Assembly (NCBI RefSeq): GCF_035917575.1
Contig: NZ_CP109090.1
Span: 4,650,001 to 4,714,000 of the forward strand
Source: Streptomyces sp. NBC_01788
GTDB taxonomy: Bacteria > Actinomycetota > Actinomycetes > Streptomycetales > Streptomycetaceae
Direction of reading: 5' to 3'
Length of the DNA stretch: 64,000 nt
The notes under the pieces were generated by a model. It ran no database searches. It was not told the DNA's origin and saw only the letters and a list, made by a program, of their open reading frames with translations. This document shows, one piece after another, positions 14,030-24,872 of this stretch (its first letter is position 1; each line of letters opens with the position of its first letter). Both the position numbers and the translations under genes were made by a program.

Positions 14030-14097
14030 GCCATCCAGCAAAGATCACCTGGCGCCGATGAGTAAGGCGTACAGAACCACTCCACAGGAGGAACCCA

Positions 14098-15291
<1,194 letters not shown>

Positions 15292-15346
15292 GCTCACCGG
15301 CTTGCTGAAGGGTCCCTCGACCCGGTAGCTCCATCGCGAGCATCGG

Positions 15347-15380
15347 AAGGGCCCGTACGACTCCGGTCGTACGGGCCCTT
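15347..15380 (+). terminator. Terminator of the str operon
   Basis: AAGGGCCCGTACGA (15347-15360) and its exact complement (15367-15380) form a 14-bp stem with a 6-base loop, followed by TTCG. A very strong intrinsic terminator shape. Confidence 0.9.
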
Positions 15381-15542
15381 TCGCGTACCGGCCCGCGGGT
15401 TCGGTTTCCCCGGTGCGCAACCGCGCGGCGGGGTTCAGCTGTTACGAAACTATTCGGCGTGCACGACCCCTGGTTCACCGCAGGCCCCTCCTCCAACATT
15501 TGTCATGCCACTGACCAAATTCGGGTGTGTGAGGGGTGTGCC

Positions 15543-18500
15543 ATGTCTGCGCACGTCAGCCGGAGAGCCGTCCTGGGCGCGAGCCTCGCCGCGGTGCCGG
15601 TGCTGTCGTCGGGTGCTGTGGGTGGGGCGGCTTCCGCCTGGGCGGCCGGGGACGAGGGCGGCGGCCCGCGGGTGACGGATCCGGGTGCCTACGTCTCCTT
15701 CGCACCCCGTGAGCCGAAGCCGGGCTCGTTCTCCCTGGTGGGCGCCCCGATCGTGGTCAGCGCCGACGACCACACCGGAGTCGTCCGGGCCGCGGGGGAC
15801 CTGCGCGACGACATCCAGCGGGTCACGGGCGTACGACCGGGCCGGACCATCGCCCGCAACGCCGTGCTGGTGGGAACGATCGGCCGCAGCCCGCTGATCG
15901 ACGGCCTGGTGAAGTCGGGGAAGCTGGACGTCACCGGGGTGCGCGGCCGCTGGGAGACCTCGCTCCAGGCGGTGGTCGACCACCCGATGCCCGGCGTCGA
16001 CCGGGCGCTCGTCATCGCGGGCAGCGACCCGCGCGGCACGATCTTCGGGGCGTACGACGTCTCGTACGGCATCGGGGTCTCGCCCTGGTACTGGTGGGAC
16101 GACGTGTCGCCGGTGCGACGGAACCGGGTGTGGATCCTGCCCGGCCGGCACACGCAGGGCACCCCGGTGGTGAAGTACCGGGGCGTCTTCATCAACGACG
16201 AGAACCCGGCCCTGGGCACCTGGGCGCCCGCCTACTTCGGTCCGGGCAAGGCCCCCGGCCAGCCCGGCGGCTTCAACGCCGACTTCTACGCCAAGGTCTT
16301 CGAACTGCTGCTCCGGCTGAAGGGCAACTACCTCTGGCCGGCGGTGTGGGGGCGCGCCTTCGCGGAGGACGACCCGGAGAACCACAAGCGGGCGTCGGAG
16401 TACGGGATCGTCATGGGCACCTCCCACGAGGCGCCCATGATGCGCGGCATCGAGGAGTGGAACCGCCACGCGGGCGGGGGCAAGGACCCCTACGGCGGCA
16501 ACGGCGAGTGGTCCTACGTCCGCAACTCCGAGGCGATCAAGGCGTACTGGCGGGACGGCATCCGGCGCATGGTCGACGAGGGCTTCGAGGGCGTCGTCAC
16601 CCTGGGCATGCGCGGCAACGGCGACACCAGCCTGCCCGACGGCGACGGCATCGAGCTGATGCAGGAGATCATCGCCGAGCAGCGCCGCATCATCGAGGAG
16701 ATCACCGGCCGGCCGGCCGCCGAGACCCCGCAGGTGTGGACGCTCTACAAGGAGGTGCAGCGCTACTGGGACCGTGGTCTGCGCGCCCCGGACGACGTGA
16801 CGGTCGTCCTCACCGACGACAACTGGGGCAACATCCGCAAGCACCCCGACCCCGCGGAGCGCGACCGCGCCGGCGGATACGGCCTGTACTACCACTTCGA
16901 CTACGTCGGCGCCGGCCGCAACTACAAGTGGGTCGACACGGCGAACCTCACCAACCTCTGGGACCAGCTCCACCAGGCGCACGCCTACGGCAACCACGGC
17001 CTGTGGGTCACCAACGTCGGCGATCTGAAGGGCAACGAACTGCCCACGGAGTTCTTCCTCAACTACGCCTGGAACCCGGACAGCTGGCCCCAGGAGCGGC
17101 TGAAGGAGTGGGAACGCCGCTACGCCGCTCAGAACTTCGGGGAGGCGGACTCCGTGCCGATCGCGGAGGTCCTGGCCGCGTACGGCCGGCTCCAGGCACG
17201 CCGCAAGCCCGAGCTGCTCAACCGCCGGATCACCCTCAGGGACGGCGAGGTCGTCTACGACGACCAGCAGACCCCGTACCACTTCGCCCACCGCGAGCTG
17301 GAGCGGGTCACCGAGGAGTGGAAGGCCCTGGCCCGCAAGGCCGACCGCGTCGCCCGCACGCTGCCCGCGCGGACCCGGGACGCCTGGTTCGAACTGGTCG
17401 GCTACGAGGTGGAGGCGACCGCGAACCTCTACGACCTGCGGCAGGCCGAGTTCACGAACCTCCTCTACGCCAGGCAGGGCCGGGCGGCCACCAACGGCCT
17501 CGCGGCGCAGGCGGAAGCGGGTCTGAAGCGGGACTTCGCGCTCGCCGACCGCTTCAACCACGAGGTGGCCGGGGGCAAGTGGAAGGGCTTCCAGACCCAG
17601 CCGCACATCGACTACGGGGACGTGGAGCGCTACGGCCCGAACGCGGGCTGGCAGCAGCCGGAGATCGACAACGTGGCGATCCCGGACGTCCTCTTCCCCG
17701 CGGTCCGGCGCATCGAGGTGCCGCGCGCCGCCGAGCTGGGCGTCTCGGTGGACGGGGCGGAGGACACGGGGAGCTGGTGGCCGGGAGGAGCGACGACCGC
17801 GGCGCGGCTGTCCTCCTTCAGCCCGTACCAGACCCGCCCGCAGCAGTACGTGGAACTCTTCAACCGCGGCCGCACGCCCTTCGATTACCGGATCCAGCCC
17901 TCGGCCCCGTGGCTGCTGGTCGACCGCGCCCGCGGCCGGGTGGACGAGCAGGTGCGGGTGGAGGTCCGGGTGGACTGGCGCCGGGTGCCGGGCGGCCGGG
18001 CGGAGGCGAAGCTGACGATCTCGGGCGCGGGCACGACGGTGACGGTCGCCTGCACGGCGGAGAACACCTCGGCGCGGCTGGCGCAGGGCTTCGTCGAGGC
18101 GGGCGGCTATGTGGCGATCGACGCGGAGCACCACGACCGCGTGGTGGGGGAGTGGCGCCGCCTGGACGGCGTCGGCCGCACCACCTCGGGCATGACCCCG
18201 TGGCCGGTGACGGCCCCTCGCCGCACCCCTGGCGCCGCGAGCTCCCCGCGCCTGGAGTACGAGGTGACCCTGCTCTCCGCGGGCGAGGTGACGGTGTGGG
18301 CGGAGGTGTCCCCGAGGAACCCGGCCCTGCCGACCGGCGGACTGCGCTACGGGATCTCCTTCGACGACGCCGCACCGCAGACGGTGGACATCAACGCGGC
18401 CACGGGCGCGGACGACGGCACGATGAACACGGCGTGGGCCCGCAACACCTCCGACAACGTGAACCGCACCGCGACCCGGCACAGGATCACCCGCGCCGGA

Positions 18501-18617
18501 GCGCACCGCCTGAAGTTCTGGACCGTCGACCCGACGGTGGTCCTGCAACGCCTGCTGATCGACACGGGGGGCCTGCCGGACACCTACCTCGGCCCACTGG
18601 AGAGCCGGCGGGTGTAG
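15543..18617 (+). CDS. Secreted glycoside hydrolase family 115 protein (xylan alpha-glucuronidase type)
   Basis: A 1024-residue exported protein. The N-terminus has a Tat signal (SRRAVLGASLAAVPVLSSG, residues 5-23). The rest matches glycoside hydrolase family 115: an N-terminal domain with ADDHTGVVRAAGDLRDDI, a catalytic part with GVFINDENPAL and SHEAPMMRGIEEW, and a long C-terminal part with a final beta-sandwich-like region. The family removes glucuronic acid side chains from xylan. ATG 15543 follows GAGGGG. It stands alone between two terminators, with no other polysaccharide gene nearby, so the actual substrate is an inference from the family. Confidence 0.85.
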   Translation: MSAHVSRRAVLGASLAAVPVLSSGAVGGAASAWAAGDEGGGPRVTDPGAYVSFAPREPKPGSFSLVGAPIVVSADDHTGVVRAAGDLRDDIQRVTGVRPGRTIARNAVLVGTIGRSPLIDGLVKSGKLDVTGVRGRWETSLQAVVDHPMPGVDRALVIAGSDPRGTIFGAYDVSYGIGVSPWYWWDDVSPVRRNRVWILPGRHTQGTPVVKYRGVFINDENPALGTWAPAYFGPGKAPGQPGGFNADFYAKVFELLLRLKGNYLWPAVWGRAFAEDDPENHKRASEYGIVMGTSHEAPMMRGIEEWNRHAGGGKDPYGGNGEWSYVRNSEAIKAYWRDGIRRMVDEGFEGVVTLGMRGNGDTSLPDGDGIELMQEIIAEQRRIIEEITGRPAAETPQVWTLYKEVQRYWDRGLRAPDDVTVVLTDDNWGNIRKHPDPAERDRAGGYGLYYHFDYVGAGRNYKWVDTANLTNLWDQLHQAHAYGNHGLWVTNVGDLKGNELPTEFFLNYAWNPDSWPQERLKEWERRYAAQNFGEADSVPIAEVLAAYGRLQARRKPELLNRRITLRDGEVVYDDQQTPYHFAHRELERVTEEWKALARKADRVARTLPARTRDAWFELVGYEVEATANLYDLRQAEFTNLLYARQGRAATNGLAAQAEAGLKRDFALADRFNHEVAGGKWKGFQTQPHIDYGDVERYGPNAGWQQPEIDNVAIPDVLFPAVRRIEVPRAAELGVSVDGAEDTGSWWPGGATTAARLSSFSPYQTRPQQYVELFNRGRTPFDYRIQPSAPWLLVDRARGRVDEQVRVEVRVDWRRVPGGRAEAKLTISGAGTTVTVACTAENTSARLAQGFVEAGGYVAIDAEHHDRVVGEWRRLDGVGRTTSGMTPWPVTAPRRTPGAASSPRLEYEVTLLSAGEVTVWAEVSPRNPALPTGGLRYGISFDDAAPQTVDINAATGADDGTMNTAWARNTSDNVNRTATRHRITRAGAHRLKFWTVDPTVVLQRLLIDTGGLPDTYLGPLESRRV

Positions 18618-18636
18618 GGCGGCTCGCCACCCCGTC

Positions 18637-18677
18637 CCCCTCGGCCGTGCCGGGCAACCGCCGGCGCGGCCGAGGGG
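18637..18677 (+). terminator. Terminator of the GH115 gene
   Basis: CCCCTCGGCCG from 18637 pairs with CGGCCGAGGGG ending at 18677; the full stem is about 17 pairs with one G-U, around a 7-base loop. Confidence 0.75.
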
Positions 18678-18727
18678 AGGACCGACCGGTCGGTAAGCTC
18701 GCCGTGGCACACGACGAGGGGGCTGGG

Positions 18728-19375
18728 GTGGGGATGAGAGCGGTCCGGGCCGAGCGGCGGCGGCAGGCGCGCAAGGAGCGCCGGGAGCGTGTCGAGGAGC
18801 TCGCCGGGGTGATGACGGCGCCCCAGGCGCCGCTGGTGTGGCGTGCGGGGTGGCGCGGGAAGGCGGCGGCCGCGGTCGTCTGCGCCCTGTTCGTCGCGCT
18901 GGCCGAGCATCCGGCCGGGGCGGGCCTGGCGCATCCGCGGCCGGGTGACCTGCTCTTCGCGGTGTGGTCGGCGCTGTTCATGGGCTGGGTGTTCTCCGTG
19001 CTCGCGCTGTGGCGCGTCACCGCGGACCGGGACGGCGTGTACATCCGCCGCCTGTGGTCCACACGGCTGCTGCCGTGGTCGACGATCACCCGCGTGGAGA
19101 TGCGGCACGACGGACAGCTGGAGTTCTTCGGCCGCCACACTCCGGAGCCCCTGGCCGGTCTGTTCGCGCCGCCCTGGATGGGCCGTGTCGCCCGCTCCGA
19201 CCGGGGCAGCCGGGCAGCCGACACGCTGAGTGCCATGGCACTCCACGACGATCTGCGCCCCGCGGTCCGGGTCGAGCGAGGGCCGGCCGGTACGGGACTC
19301 GCCCCGTGGATCGTCCTGCTGGGCGTCGTGCTGTACCTCGCGGTCGAGTTCCTGCCTCACTGGCCCCTGGCGTAG
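18728..19375 (+). CDS. Membrane protein with PH-like domain, function unknown
   Basis: A 215-residue protein. The basic N-terminus (RAERRRQARKERRERVEEL) is followed by two hydrophobic segments (about 47-65 and 78-100). Then comes a cytoplasmic part (LWRVTADRDGVYIRRLWSTRLLPWSTITRVEM) that looks like a bacterial PH-like domain. A last membrane helix is near the C-terminus (IVLLGVVLYLAVEFL). GTG 18728 follows GAGGGGG; ATG 18734 is an alternative. It lies alone between the GH115 terminator and gdhA. I do not know a function for this protein. Confidence 0.75.
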   Translation: MGMRAVRAERRRQARKERRERVEELAGVMTAPQAPLVWRAGWRGKAAAAVVCALFVALAEHPAGAGLAHPRPGDLLFAVWSALFMGWVFSVLALWRVTADRDGVYIRRLWSTRLLPWSTITRVEMRHDGQLEFFGRHTPEPLAGLFAPPWMGRVARSDRGSRAADTLSAMALHDDLRPAVRVERGPAGTGLAPWIVLLGVVLYLAVEFLPHWPLA

Positions 19376-19485
19376 GCGTCCCCCGGGGAAGGTCGTACCA
19401 GCCGACTTTTCGGAATCTTTATCTCACATCGTGGACCGAAGGTGCCCGGTCACTGGCCAGTGCATCGATCCAGGGGTAACACTGA

Positions 19486-20964
<1,479 letters not shown>

Positions 20965-20977
20965 CGGACTTCCCCCG

Positions 20978-21016
20978 GCCCGCGATCGTCCGGCGTTCTT
21001 CCGGCCGATCGCGGGC
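20978..21016. terminator. Bidirectional terminator between gdhA and the M20 gene
   Basis: GCCCGCGATCG (20978-20988) pairs with CGATCGCGGGC (21006-21016). It serves gdhA on the plus strand and may also serve the convergent amidohydrolase gene that ends at 21069. Confidence 0.75.
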
Positions 21017-21068
21017 TGCGGTGTGAACGCGCGGGTGTGCCGGGGCCGGTTTCGTCCGGCCCCGACGG

Positions 21069-22424
21069 TCAGCGGGCGGCCCCCGGTGTGTCCAGCAGCC
21101 GTTCGACGTCGAGTGCGCCGCCGGCCGCGGTGAACTCGCGGGCCACCTCGGCGCGCAGTCCGGGATCGGCCAGGAAGTCCGCGGCGGTCCGGGCGAGGGC
21201 GGCGGCGCCGTCCAGCACCGTGCGGTCGGCCTCGGCGCCCGCCGTGCGCGCGGCGAAGTCCGCCGTGTGCAGGGCCGTTCCGGCCGGTGCCACCGACAGC
21301 ATCGGGTGGATGGCGGGGATCCGCACGCTTACGTTGCCGAGGTCGGTGGATCCGGACACGGCGTCCGGCGCGGCGCTGCCGGGCAGGACGGTGCGGCCTC
21401 GCCCGGTGAGGTGCAGGGCGAAGCGGGTGGCCAGGGCCTCGTTGCTGCGCACCGGCATGCAGGGCGGGCAGTCGTCCCAGCGCACGGTGACCTCGGTCCC
21501 GGTCGTCGAGGCGGCGCCGTCGAAGACCCGCTGGGCCCGCTCGGAGAGCTCCGCGAGCGCCTCGACGGTGCGGGCCCGCAGATAGAAGTGTGCGGCCGCA
21601 CGGTCGGGCACCACATTGGGGCGTGTACCGCCGTCCGTGATCACACCGTGGATCCGGTCGGTGGGCGGGATGTGCTGCCGCAGCGCGGCGATTCCCTGGT
21701 ACGCGGCGACCACCGCGTCCAGCGCGTTGACGCCCATGAACGGGGTGGCGGAGGCGTGCGCGGCGAGGCCGCGGTACTCCACGACGACCTCCCGCAGGCC
21801 CAGGTAGGGCGAGTCCGTCAGGTCGCCGCCGGCGAACGGGTGGATCATGACCGCGGCGTCCACGCCGTCGAACGCCCCGGCGCGGGCCATGGTCTCCTTG
21901 CCGGTGCCGTTCTCCTCCGCGGGGGTGCCCAGCAGCACCGCCGTGCCGCCGAGCGCGGGCATCACCCGGGCCAGCGCCAGGAAGGCGCCGACGCCGGCCG
22001 CGCAGATGACGTTGTGGCCGCAGGCGTGCCCGATGCCCGGCAGGGCGTCGTACTCCGCCAGCACCGCCACCGTGGGCCCCTGTCCGGTGCCCGCGGTGGC
22101 GCGCAGCGCGGTGGGCAGGCCGTACACCCCGGTCTCGGCCTCGATGCCGTGCGACCGCAGCACTTCGGCGACGCGCGCCACCGCGCGGTGCTCCTCGAAG
22201 CCGGGCTCGGGGTCCTGGTGCAGGGCGTGGCTCAGGGCGAGCAGGGCCTCCCGGTCCTCGGCGACGGCGGCGTCGATCCGGGCGTGCAGCTTCTCGCCGG
22301 CACCGGTGTGCGGGGACGTCCAGGCGGTGGCCTGTCCGGCCGCGCGGGCGGCCCTGCGGGCCAGTTCCTCCAGGTGCGCGCGGCCGGCGGTGCTCGCCGC
22401 TGGGGTGACGGCTGTCGCTGACAT
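21069..22424 (-). CDS. M20 family amidohydrolase (AbgB / aminoacylase type)
   Basis: A 451-residue cytosolic metallohydrolase of the M20D group, which cleaves amide bonds of N-acyl or aminobenzoyl amino acids. The EYDALPGIGHACGH stretch (about 124-137) supplies a metal Asp and His ligands, and PAEENG (168-173) supplies the catalytic Glu region. The dimerisation insert (YRGLAAHASATPFMGVNALDA) resembles AbgB-like enzymes. The ATG at 22424 overlaps the stop of the transporter gene by one base (TGATG), so the two are translationally coupled. The substrate is unknown; neighbours suggest an imported amino-acid conjugate. Confidence 0.85.
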   Translation of the reverse strand: MSATAVTPAASTAGRAHLEELARRAARAAGQATAWTSPHTGAGEKLHARIDAAVAEDREALLALSHALHQDPEPGFEEHRAVARVAEVLRSHGIEAETGVYGLPTALRATAGTGQGPTVAVLAEYDALPGIGHACGHNVICAAGVGAFLALARVMPALGGTAVLLGTPAEENGTGKETMARAGAFDGVDAAVMIHPFAGGDLTDSPYLGLREVVVEYRGLAAHASATPFMGVNALDAVVAAYQGIAALRQHIPPTDRIHGVITDGGTRPNVVPDRAAAHFYLRARTVEALAELSERAQRVFDGAASTTGTEVTVRWDDCPPCMPVRSNEALATRFALHLTGRGRTVLPGSAAPDAVSGSTDLGNVSVRIPAIHPMLSVAPAGTALHTADFAARTAGAEADRTVLDGAAALARTAADFLADPGLRAEVAREFTAAGGALDVERLLDTPGAAR

Positions 22425-23785
22425 CAGGCCTCCATCAGGGTGGGTGTGGCGGTGGACTCGGCGCCCCCGGACTCCTCGGGCGCCCGGTGCAGCAGGACGC
22501 AGGCCACGCTGACCACCGCCATGCCGAGGAAGAGCAGGGCCACCGGCGTCCAGTCGGTGCCCGAGGGACCGGCCAGCCACTGGGCGAGGGCCGGGGTGGC
22601 ACCGCCACCCACCAGGCCGGCGAGCTGGTAGCTGAGGGAAAGGCCGGTGTAGCGGATCCGGGGCGCGAACCAGGTGGTGATCATGGTGCCGATGGTGGAG
22701 TAGGCGACGGTGCTGGCCAGCATGGCCAGGCCCATGCCCGCCCACAGGCCCGGGATGGTGCCGATGTCGGCGAGCCAGAACATCGGGAACGCCACCAGCA
22801 GGTGCGAGAGGAGTCCGATCAGGGTGACCCTGCGGACCCCGAACCGGTCCGCGAGCATCGCCGAGACCGGCGTGAAGACGATCACGACGAGCGAGCAGAA
22901 GATCCCCGCGGTGGAGACCTGCGTCTCGCTGAAGTGCAGGTGATCGAGGGCGTAGACGGACATGAAGGTGACGATGACGTAGTAGCCGCCGACGGTGACC
23001 AGGAAGGCCCCGGAGGCCAGGAGCCAGGGGCGCCACGCGGTGCGGATCACGCCGACCAGGGGGATCTGCCGGGCGGACTCCTTCTCCGCGTCGGCGCGCT
23101 TCTGCGCCTCGCTGAACTCCGGTGACTCCTCCAGCTGGCTGCGGATCAGCAGACCGGTGATCACCAGCAGGCTGGAGAGGAGGAACGGGATGCGCCAGGT
23201 CCAGCTGATCAGCGCGTCATGGCCCGCGAGGGAGGCCAGGGCGAAGACGCCGGTGGCGAGGAAGAAGCCGACGCCGTCACCGATCTGCGGGAACGAGCCG
23301 TACAGGGCACGGCGTCCGGGCGGTGCGCTCTCGACCGCGTACAGCACGGCGCCGCCCCACTCGCCGCCGACCGCCAGCGACTGCAGGATGCGGACGACCA
23401 GCAGCAGCGCGGGGGCGAGGGCGCCGACGGAGGCGTAGCCGGGGAGCAGGCCGATGAGGAAGGTGGAGACGCCCATCAGCAGCAGGGAGCCGATCAGCGC
23501 CTTCTTGCGCCCGTAGCGGTCGCCGATGTGGCCGAAGAGGACCGCGCCGAGCGGCCGTCCCAGGGAGCCGACGGCCAGGGTGGCGAACGAGCTGAGCACG
23601 GCCAGCGCGTGGTTCATCTCGGGGAAGAACAGCTTGGGGAAGACCAGGGCCGCCGCCGTGCTGTAGATGCCGAAGTCGTACCACTCCACGCTGGTGCCGA
23701 TGAGGGTGGCGGTGGCGATCCGCAGCGGGCTGCGGCGCCTGCCGGGGCTGTCGGTTCCGGGTGGTCTGCGGAGGGCTGTGCTCAT
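22424..23785 (-). CDS. MFS transporter, metabolite:H+ symporter (ShiA/ProP-like) subgroup
   Basis: A 453-residue integral membrane protein with 12 predicted hydrophobic segments. The N-terminal signature GTSVEWYDFGIYSTAAALVF, the GHIGDRYGRKKAL loop between helices 2 and 3 and the RILQSLAVGGEWGGA segment place it in the metabolite:H+ symporter subgroup, whose members import shikimate, citrate, proline betaine and similar organic anions. ATG 23785 follows AAAGGAG; earlier in-frame codons lack a site. It is the first gene of a two-gene operon with the M20 hydrolase and shares a divergent promoter region with the GntR gene. Confidence 0.9.
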   Translation of the reverse strand: MSTALRRPPGTDSPGRRRSPLRIATATLIGTSVEWYDFGIYSTAAALVFPKLFFPEMNHALAVLSSFATLAVGSLGRPLGAVLFGHIGDRYGRKKALIGSLLLMGVSTFLIGLLPGYASVGALAPALLLVVRILQSLAVGGEWGGAVLYAVESAPPGRRALYGSFPQIGDGVGFFLATGVFALASLAGHDALISWTWRIPFLLSSLLVITGLLIRSQLEESPEFSEAQKRADAEKESARQIPLVGVIRTAWRPWLLASGAFLVTVGGYYVIVTFMSVYALDHLHFSETQVSTAGIFCSLVVIVFTPVSAMLADRFGVRRVTLIGLLSHLLVAFPMFWLADIGTIPGLWAGMGLAMLASTVAYSTIGTMITTWFAPRIRYTGLSLSYQLAGLVGGGATPALAQWLAGPSGTDWTPVALLFLGMAVVSVACVLLHRAPEESGGAESTATPTLMEA

Positions 23786-23905
23786 GGACCGGCTCCTTTG
23801 AGAGAGGGGGCGGCCCGTCCGGCGTGGGGAGGGGGTACGAGCGACGCCCGGCGGGGTGGGAGGGTGCACCCGCCAATTTGGGTCCGTCCGAACCCGTAGC
23901 CCGGG

Positions 23906-23934
23906 ACGCTATTGTCGCCACCAGGGGGTGTCAA
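23906..23934 (-). promoter_or_regulatory. Promoter of the MFS-M20 operon
   Basis: On the minus strand TTGACA (23934-23929) and TAGCGT (23911-23906) are separated by 17 bases, near consensus. The upstream edge of the -35 touches the inverted repeat at 23933-23956. Confidence 0.7.
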
Positions 23935-23940
23935 TAGGGT
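23912..23940 (+). promoter_or_regulatory. Promoter of the GntR gene
   Basis: TTGTCG (23912-23917) and TAGGGT (23935-23940) with a 17-base spacer. It overlaps the divergent transporter promoter almost entirely, and its -10 lies inside the inverted repeat, as expected for autoregulation. Confidence 0.6.
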
Positions 23941-23956
23941 CTGAGTCGATTCCATT
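23933..23956. promoter_or_regulatory. Candidate GntR operator in the divergent promoter
   Basis: An imperfect inverted repeat with arms AATAGGGTC and GATTCCATT around a 6-base spacer. The arms resemble those of the site at 24825-24846 (AATGGGTC and GATCCATT, also a 6-base spacer). It covers the gntR -10 and touches the transporter -35. Binding by the neighbouring GntR protein is inferred from placement and shared arms. Confidence 0.55.
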
Positions 23957-23995
23957 TCTTTGAACGGGCATTTACCCGAGGACGGAGTTGGCGCC

Positions 23996-24769
23996 ATGGC
24001 CAAGGAGACCCGGGCGGGGCAGCCGGTGCTCGCCGAGCAGACCCAGCGGCCTCCGTCCTGGGAGGTGGTCACCGACATCCTGCGCAAGCGCATCGCGCTC
24101 GGCGGCTTCGAACCCGGCAGCAGGCTGCCCACCGAACGCGACCTCGCCACCGCCCTCGGCGTGGGCCGCAACACCGTGCGCCAGGCCGTGCGGCAGCTTG
24201 TCGAAGAGGGTCTGGTGGTCACCACCCACGGACGCTCCGGTGGCACCAGGGTACGAGCCGCCGCGTCGTCCGCCGCCGTCCAGGAGCGGGCGGCCGTGGC
24301 CGCGGACTTCCGGGCGACCATCCGCGACTACATGGAGTACCGGCAGACCATCGAGCCGGCCGCGGCCTCGTTCGCCGCGCTGCGCGGCTCCACCGCCGAC
24401 CGTCGCGCGCTGGTGCGGATGCTCGACGAGGAGGTCGCCGACCTCGGGGCCTACCACCGGGTCGACTCGCGTTTCCACCTGGCCATCGCCGCCGCCGGGG
24501 GCAACGAGGTGCTGTGCGAGGCGGTCGAGCGGGCCCGCACGGAGATGTTCGTCCGGGCCAATTCGCTGTGGCTGGACTCGGACTGGTCGGTGGTCTACCG
24601 GGGCGGCCAGGATCTGGCCCAGGTCTTCCGGGACGAGCACCGCGCCATCGCGCTCGCGGTCCTGGCCGGCGACGCCGAGGCGGCCGGGGCCCGGATGCGC
24701 GAGCACCTGGCCGACTCGTGCGGCCAGTTCCTGGCCCTGCTGGACCACTACGAAGAGGGCGGGAACTGA
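23996..24769 (+). CDS. GntR family transcription regulator, FadR/FCD subfamily
   Basis: A 257-residue regulator. Residues about 20-88 are the winged helix (VVTDILRKRIALG.F.PGSRLPTERDLA..LGVGRNTVRQAVRQLVEEGLV), followed by an all-helical FCD ligand domain (about 100-250) with the conserved DSRFHLAIAAAGGN and FRDEHRAIALAVLAGD segments. ATG 23996 follows GAGGACGGAG. It is divergent from the transporter-M20 operon and 103 bases before the decarboxylase. It probably represses all three until a small carboxylate or amino-acid-like ligand binds the FCD domain. Confidence 0.9.
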   Translation: MAKETRAGQPVLAEQTQRPPSWEVVTDILRKRIALGGFEPGSRLPTERDLATALGVGRNTVRQAVRQLVEEGLVVTTHGRSGGTRVRAAASSAAVQERAAVAADFRATIRDYMEYRQTIEPAAASFAALRGSTADRRALVRMLDEEVADLGAYHRVDSRFHLAIAAAGGNEVLCEAVERARTEMFVRANSLWLDSDWSVVYRGGQDLAQVFRDEHRAIALAVLAGDAEAAGARMREHLADSCGQFLALLDHYEEGGN

Positions 24770-24790
24770 GGGCGGGGACTGAGCCCCTTG

Positions 24791-24820
24791 TTGACCCGGA
24801 GCGCGGTGCGGGCTTAGCTT
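24791..24820 (+). promoter_or_regulatory. Promoter of the PLP decarboxylase gene
   Basis: TTGACC (24791-24796) and TAGCTT (24815-24820) with an 18-base spacer. The predicted transcription start falls at the left edge of the inverted repeat at 24825-24846. Confidence 0.55.
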
Positions 24821-24824
24821 CAGC

Positions 24825-24846
24825 AATGGGTCCGATGGGATCCATT
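24825..24846. promoter_or_regulatory. Candidate GntR operator before the decarboxylase
   Basis: A 22-base inverted repeat in which 18 positions match their partner. The arms are AATGGGTC and GATCCATT around CGATGG. It lies directly over the expected transcription start, a classic repressor position, and its arms resemble those of 23933-23956. Confidence 0.6.
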
Positions 24847-24872
24847 ACTGTCGGCGTTCCCTCGGAGGCACC

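Noticed and set aside
11810..14041. A 743-residue open frame antisense to fusA
   Set aside because: Same shadow effect; composition is low-complexity and fusA is unmistakable.
15450..18710. A 1086-residue antisense frame over the GH115 gene
   Set aside because: No start site, no domain, and the plus-strand frame has a Tat signal and family motifs.
19449..19480. Full GlnR box before gdhA
   Set aside because: Two GTNAC half-sites are present but the paired GAAAC half-sites at 6-base spacing are not.
21267..22421. Long plus-strand frames opposite the M20 and MFS genes
   Set aside because: They mirror the bias of the minus-strand genes, which have clear family motifs and a TGATG overlap.
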